This document shows, in pieces, positions 61,528 to 64,000 of a stretch of 64,000 bases of DNA. The notes beneath the pieces are model-generated. The model did no database searches, was not told the origin of the DNA, and worked only from the letters and a program-made list of their open reading frames with translations. Each line of letters begins with the position of its first letter. Within the stretch, counting starts at the first letter, position 1. The stretch is from Amphiura filiformis (taxonomy: Eukaryota > Echinodermata > Ophiuroidea > Amphilepidida > Amphiuridae), in the NCBI RefSeq assembly GCF_039555335.1, contig NC_092647.1, forward strand, positions 12,123,594 to 12,187,593, read 5' to 3'. Position numbers and translations under genes: made by a program.

Positions 61528-61825
61528 CAGGGCTGTCAACTCTCATGCATTGGCCGTGAGTCTCACGCATTGGGTCACTTTCTCACACCAAGGTAGTATA
61601 ATCTCACGCCTAGGTAGTAAATCTCACGCAAAAAGCTCAAAAATGTGTAAAATCTCACGCATCGTCATGAATAATTTGTTGCTCCTACCCCCCCCCCCCG
61701 CTTTTCACATTCTCGAGCGCCGTGGCTCAAGTAATCATGGTACAAAATGAACATTGCCTTTGAGTTGGCAAATCCCGGTACGCCTCTGTCTCACGCCAAG
61801 CAATTCCAAAAAGTTGACAGCCCTG
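61528..61825. mobile_element. 298-bp hAT-type MITE with perfect 8-bp TSD
   Basis: Ends CAGGGCTGTCAACT and its inverse AGTTGACAGCCCTG (17-bp scale). GTTAAGCC is duplicated at 61520-61527 and 61826-61833. A CAGGG start and an 8-bp duplication are hAT features. The interior carries several TCTCACGC words and a C12 tract. The 156-codon plus-strand frame at 61280-61750 runs into it and is not a gene. Confidence 0.93.
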
Positions 61826-61866
61826 GTTAAGCCTCCAGCATACTTTTGTTTGCGTTTCAACCAATG

Positions 61867-62245
61867 GGCCGTATAAAATTAATGTTTTGGTTCTCGTCCC
61901 CTCCTCCTCAATTTCTGGGATTTGTCAGATTTTTTTTTTTTTTTAGATTTTCAATTATTTTAGACTTTGGAATGATTTATGAATTTTTCATACATATAAA
62001 TAAGTTTATTAGAGAACAAGGACCACTTCCAAGTCTTTTTGTGGTACTCTAGGGGTTTATACCTCAGAATCTTACATTTGAAAAAAAAGTGCCTCATCGT
62101 TTCCTTGAGCACTGTTGGAAAAGACCGAAAACTACAGACAATGCTGATTTTATACACTGAAAAAAAAAAGAAAAAAAACACCTCCTCCCTCATCAATTCA
62201 TGAAAATCCTCTGGACGAGAACCAAAATATTAATTTTATACGGCC
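61867..62245. mobile_element. 379-bp MITE with 33-bp near-perfect inverted ends
   Basis: GGCCGTATAAAATTAATGTT then TTGGTTCTCGTCC at the left, and the inverse with one change at the right. ATG may be duplicated at the flanks. Homopolymer T and A runs lie inside. Non-coding. Confidence 0.88.
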
Positions 62246-62448
62246 ATGACAAGCCTTGATTGTGGCCGTTTGTCTGCAATACGCGTATGCCACGCCGCTG
62301 AGCGGCAAGGTAGTATGAAACCAGCATTAACTGAGGTTTCCTTGTCAAACCTTAGGGGGCGGTCACTATTTACGCCAGGGGGGGAATGGAGTAGTAAATG
62401 CTAGCATTTTATTTTATTGAAAATAATGAATACTATTACTATATTTTT

Positions 62449-62660
62449 ACACAGCCGTGACGTTAGTCACGGCTGTGTCTTTTTTCTTACAGGTTCTTTA
62501 CACAGCCGTGACGTTAGTCACGGCTGTGTCTTTTTTCTTACAGGTTCTTTCTTACACAGCCGTGACGTTAGTCACGGCTGTGTCTTTTTTCTTACAGGTT
62601 CTTTCTTCTTTCTTTCTTCTTTCTTCTTCTTTCTGCCGACCACTTCATTTGCTCTAGCAC
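62449..62660. repeat. three palindrome plus acceptor-like units
   Basis: Perfect palindromes with 13-bp arms (ACACAGCCGTGAC, GTTA loop) at 62449-62478, 62500-62529 and 62554-62583. Each is followed by CTTTTTTCTTACAGGTTCTT. One and a half more lie at 63720-63800. A TTCTTTC purine/pyrimidine tract follows. In the minus orientation the palindrome is the start of the neighbouring repeat element. Confidence 0.9.
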
Positions 62661-64000
62661 TTACATGCTTACACCGATTTTGACCTTACTTGGTCACAAC
62701 CATCATTGACCATGCCCCTACATGTCATATGAAACTCGTGGGGTCAAAGGTCACGCAGAGGTCATAGGGGTCAAAAACGTGATTTCAACTAAAATGCTTC
62801 TTCTCTCACAGATTACGTAGGACAGTGACACCACTTGCACACATGCATTGTTATTATCCAGTGTCTATAGGGTCCTCACAGATTTTGGGTCAAAGGTCAT
62901 TAAGGGGTCACTTCCGGTATAAAACGAAAAACTTTCAAATTTTTTTATTTGCTAAGACAAACATAGGACAGTAACGGTATGTTCACACATAAATTGTAGT
63001 TATCCTGTGTATATGTGGTATTTTTATATTTAGGGTCAAAGGTCATTAAGGGGCCACTTCCGGTATAATACGAAATACGTTTGAAATGCTTCTTCTCCCA
63101 CAAATTACGTAGGACAGTGACACCACTTGCACACATGCATTGTTATTACCCAGTGTCTATGGGGTCCTCACAGATTTGGGATCAAAGGTCATTAAGGGGT
63201 CACTGCCGGTATAAAACGAAAAACCTTCAAATTTTTTTATTTGCTAAGAAAAACATAGGACAGTAACGGTATGTTCACACATGAATTGTGGGTACCCAAT
63301 TCATATGTGGTATTTTTTTTTGGGGTCAAATGTCATTAAGGGGTCACTTCCGGTATAAAACGAAAAACCGTCAATTTTTTTTATTTGCTAAGAAAAACAT
63401 TGGACAGTAACGGTATGTTCACACATGAATTGTGGGTACCCAATTCATATGTGGTATTTTTTTATTTAGGGTCAAATGTCATTAAGGGGTCACTTCCGGT
63501 CTGAGACGAAAAACCTTCAAAATGCCCCTTCTGCCACAAGTAACATAGCAAAGTGGTGCCACATGCACCCATGCATTGACATTAGCCAATGTCTATGGCC
63601 GTTTTCATATATTTTGGGGTCAAAGGTCATTAGGGGTAACAACACGGCTGTGTTCGTGGGTTAGACCACAGCTTAGTCTAGTGTCTTTTTGTAGCTTCTA
63701 AGGTTTGCTGTAACTTTTTACACAGCCGTGACGTTACAGGTTCTTTACACAGCCGTGACGTTAGTCACGGCTGTGTCTTTTTTCTTACAGGTTCTTTCTT
63801 CTTCTTCTTTCTTCTGCCGACCACTACATTTGCTCTAGCACTTACATGCTTGTACCGATTTTGACCTAACTTGGTCACAAACATCATTGACCATGCCCCT
63901 ACATGTCATATGAAATTCGTGGGGTCAAAGGTCAAGCAGGGGTCATAGGGGTCAAAAACGTGATTTCAACTCAAAATGCTTCTTCTCTCACAGATTACGT
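62660..64000 (-). mobile_element. TGACCTTTGACCCC repeat element, opposite orientation to 31.9-32.9 kb
   Basis: Contains GGGGTCAAAGGTCA, ACTTCCGGTATAAAACGAAA, CATAGGACAGTAACGGTATG and AATTACGTAGGACAGTGAC units at about 145-150 bp steps, the complement of the units at 32 kb. It ends with GTCTAGTGTC and AACACGGCTGTGTTCGTGG near 63640. A second copy starts at about 63720 and runs off the window. Open frames here are repeats of those at 32 kb and not genes. Confidence 0.8.

Noticed and set aside
61280-61750. 156-codon plus frame
   Set aside because: Crosses the boundary and target duplication of the hAT MITE and has no domain.
62417-62683. Two overlapping plus-strand frames with repeated HSRDVSHGCVFFLTGS-like peptide
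   Set aside because: They arise from the tandem palindrome units; two frames are open at once because the unit repeats, not because of selection.

Overview
This is AT-rich, intron-scale eukaryotic DNA from an animal, most likely a marine invertebrate. The mix of a Helentron-type rolling-circle transposon, a Penelope-like element with a GIY-YIG endonuclease, CR1/L2-like LINE relics, a tRNA-derived SINE and very many small inverted-repeat elements would fit an echinoderm, hemichordate, amphioxus or mollusc. I cannot name the species. Bacterial-type features (operons, ribosome binding sites, terminators) do not apply. The only possible host coding sequence is a 73-codon open tail at the left edge. 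Almost everything else that can be interpreted is mobile or repetitive DNA.

Layout. 1-219: possible terminal exon. 560-25,560: a block built from two to three diverged copies of the same multi-kb sequence, broken by nested inverted-repeat elements. These include a 1.36 kb element with a second one inside it (2230-3588), a 2.1 kb element carrying eleven copies of a GTTACCCACGAAT motif (9730-11831), and a 2.26 kb element carrying a 19-bp minisatellite (14709-16967). The block ends in a near-identical 3.1 kb direct duplication (18654-21758 and 22431-25556). 25,560-33,000: small MITEs, LINE debris, and two families of about 140-150 bp tandem repeats rich in TGACCTTTGACC.

34,153-42,184 (minus strand): a full-length-looking Helentron. 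Its order is cysteine-protease-like domain, coiled repeat block, zinc-finger-like and DUF6570-like region, a second copy of the protease-like domain, HUH/Y2 Rep nuclease, Pif1-type helicase and EEP (AP-type) endonuclease. These domains would together nick, unwind and transfer a single DNA strand. The reading frame is broken seven times, each time by a one-base change in or next to a short homopolymer, and once by a CGA-to-TGA stop.

44,071-46,115 (plus strand): a 5'-truncated Penelope-like element joined head to head with an inverted piece of its own 3' end. It is flanked by a perfect 15-bp target-site duplication and interrupted by a 419-bp MITE. 46,100-62,250: degenerate repeats, a CR1/L2-like LINE 3' end (52.4-53.4 kb), and about eight foldback or MITE elements, including a hAT-type one with a perfect 8-bp duplication and a TTAA-flanked one. 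62,449-64,000: repeats of the 32-kb family in the opposite orientation, with palindrome plus splice-acceptor-like units.

All calls come from reading the sequence. No database search was possible, so family names rest on remembered motifs, and boundaries are usually good to a few bases only where inverted repeats or target duplications are visible.
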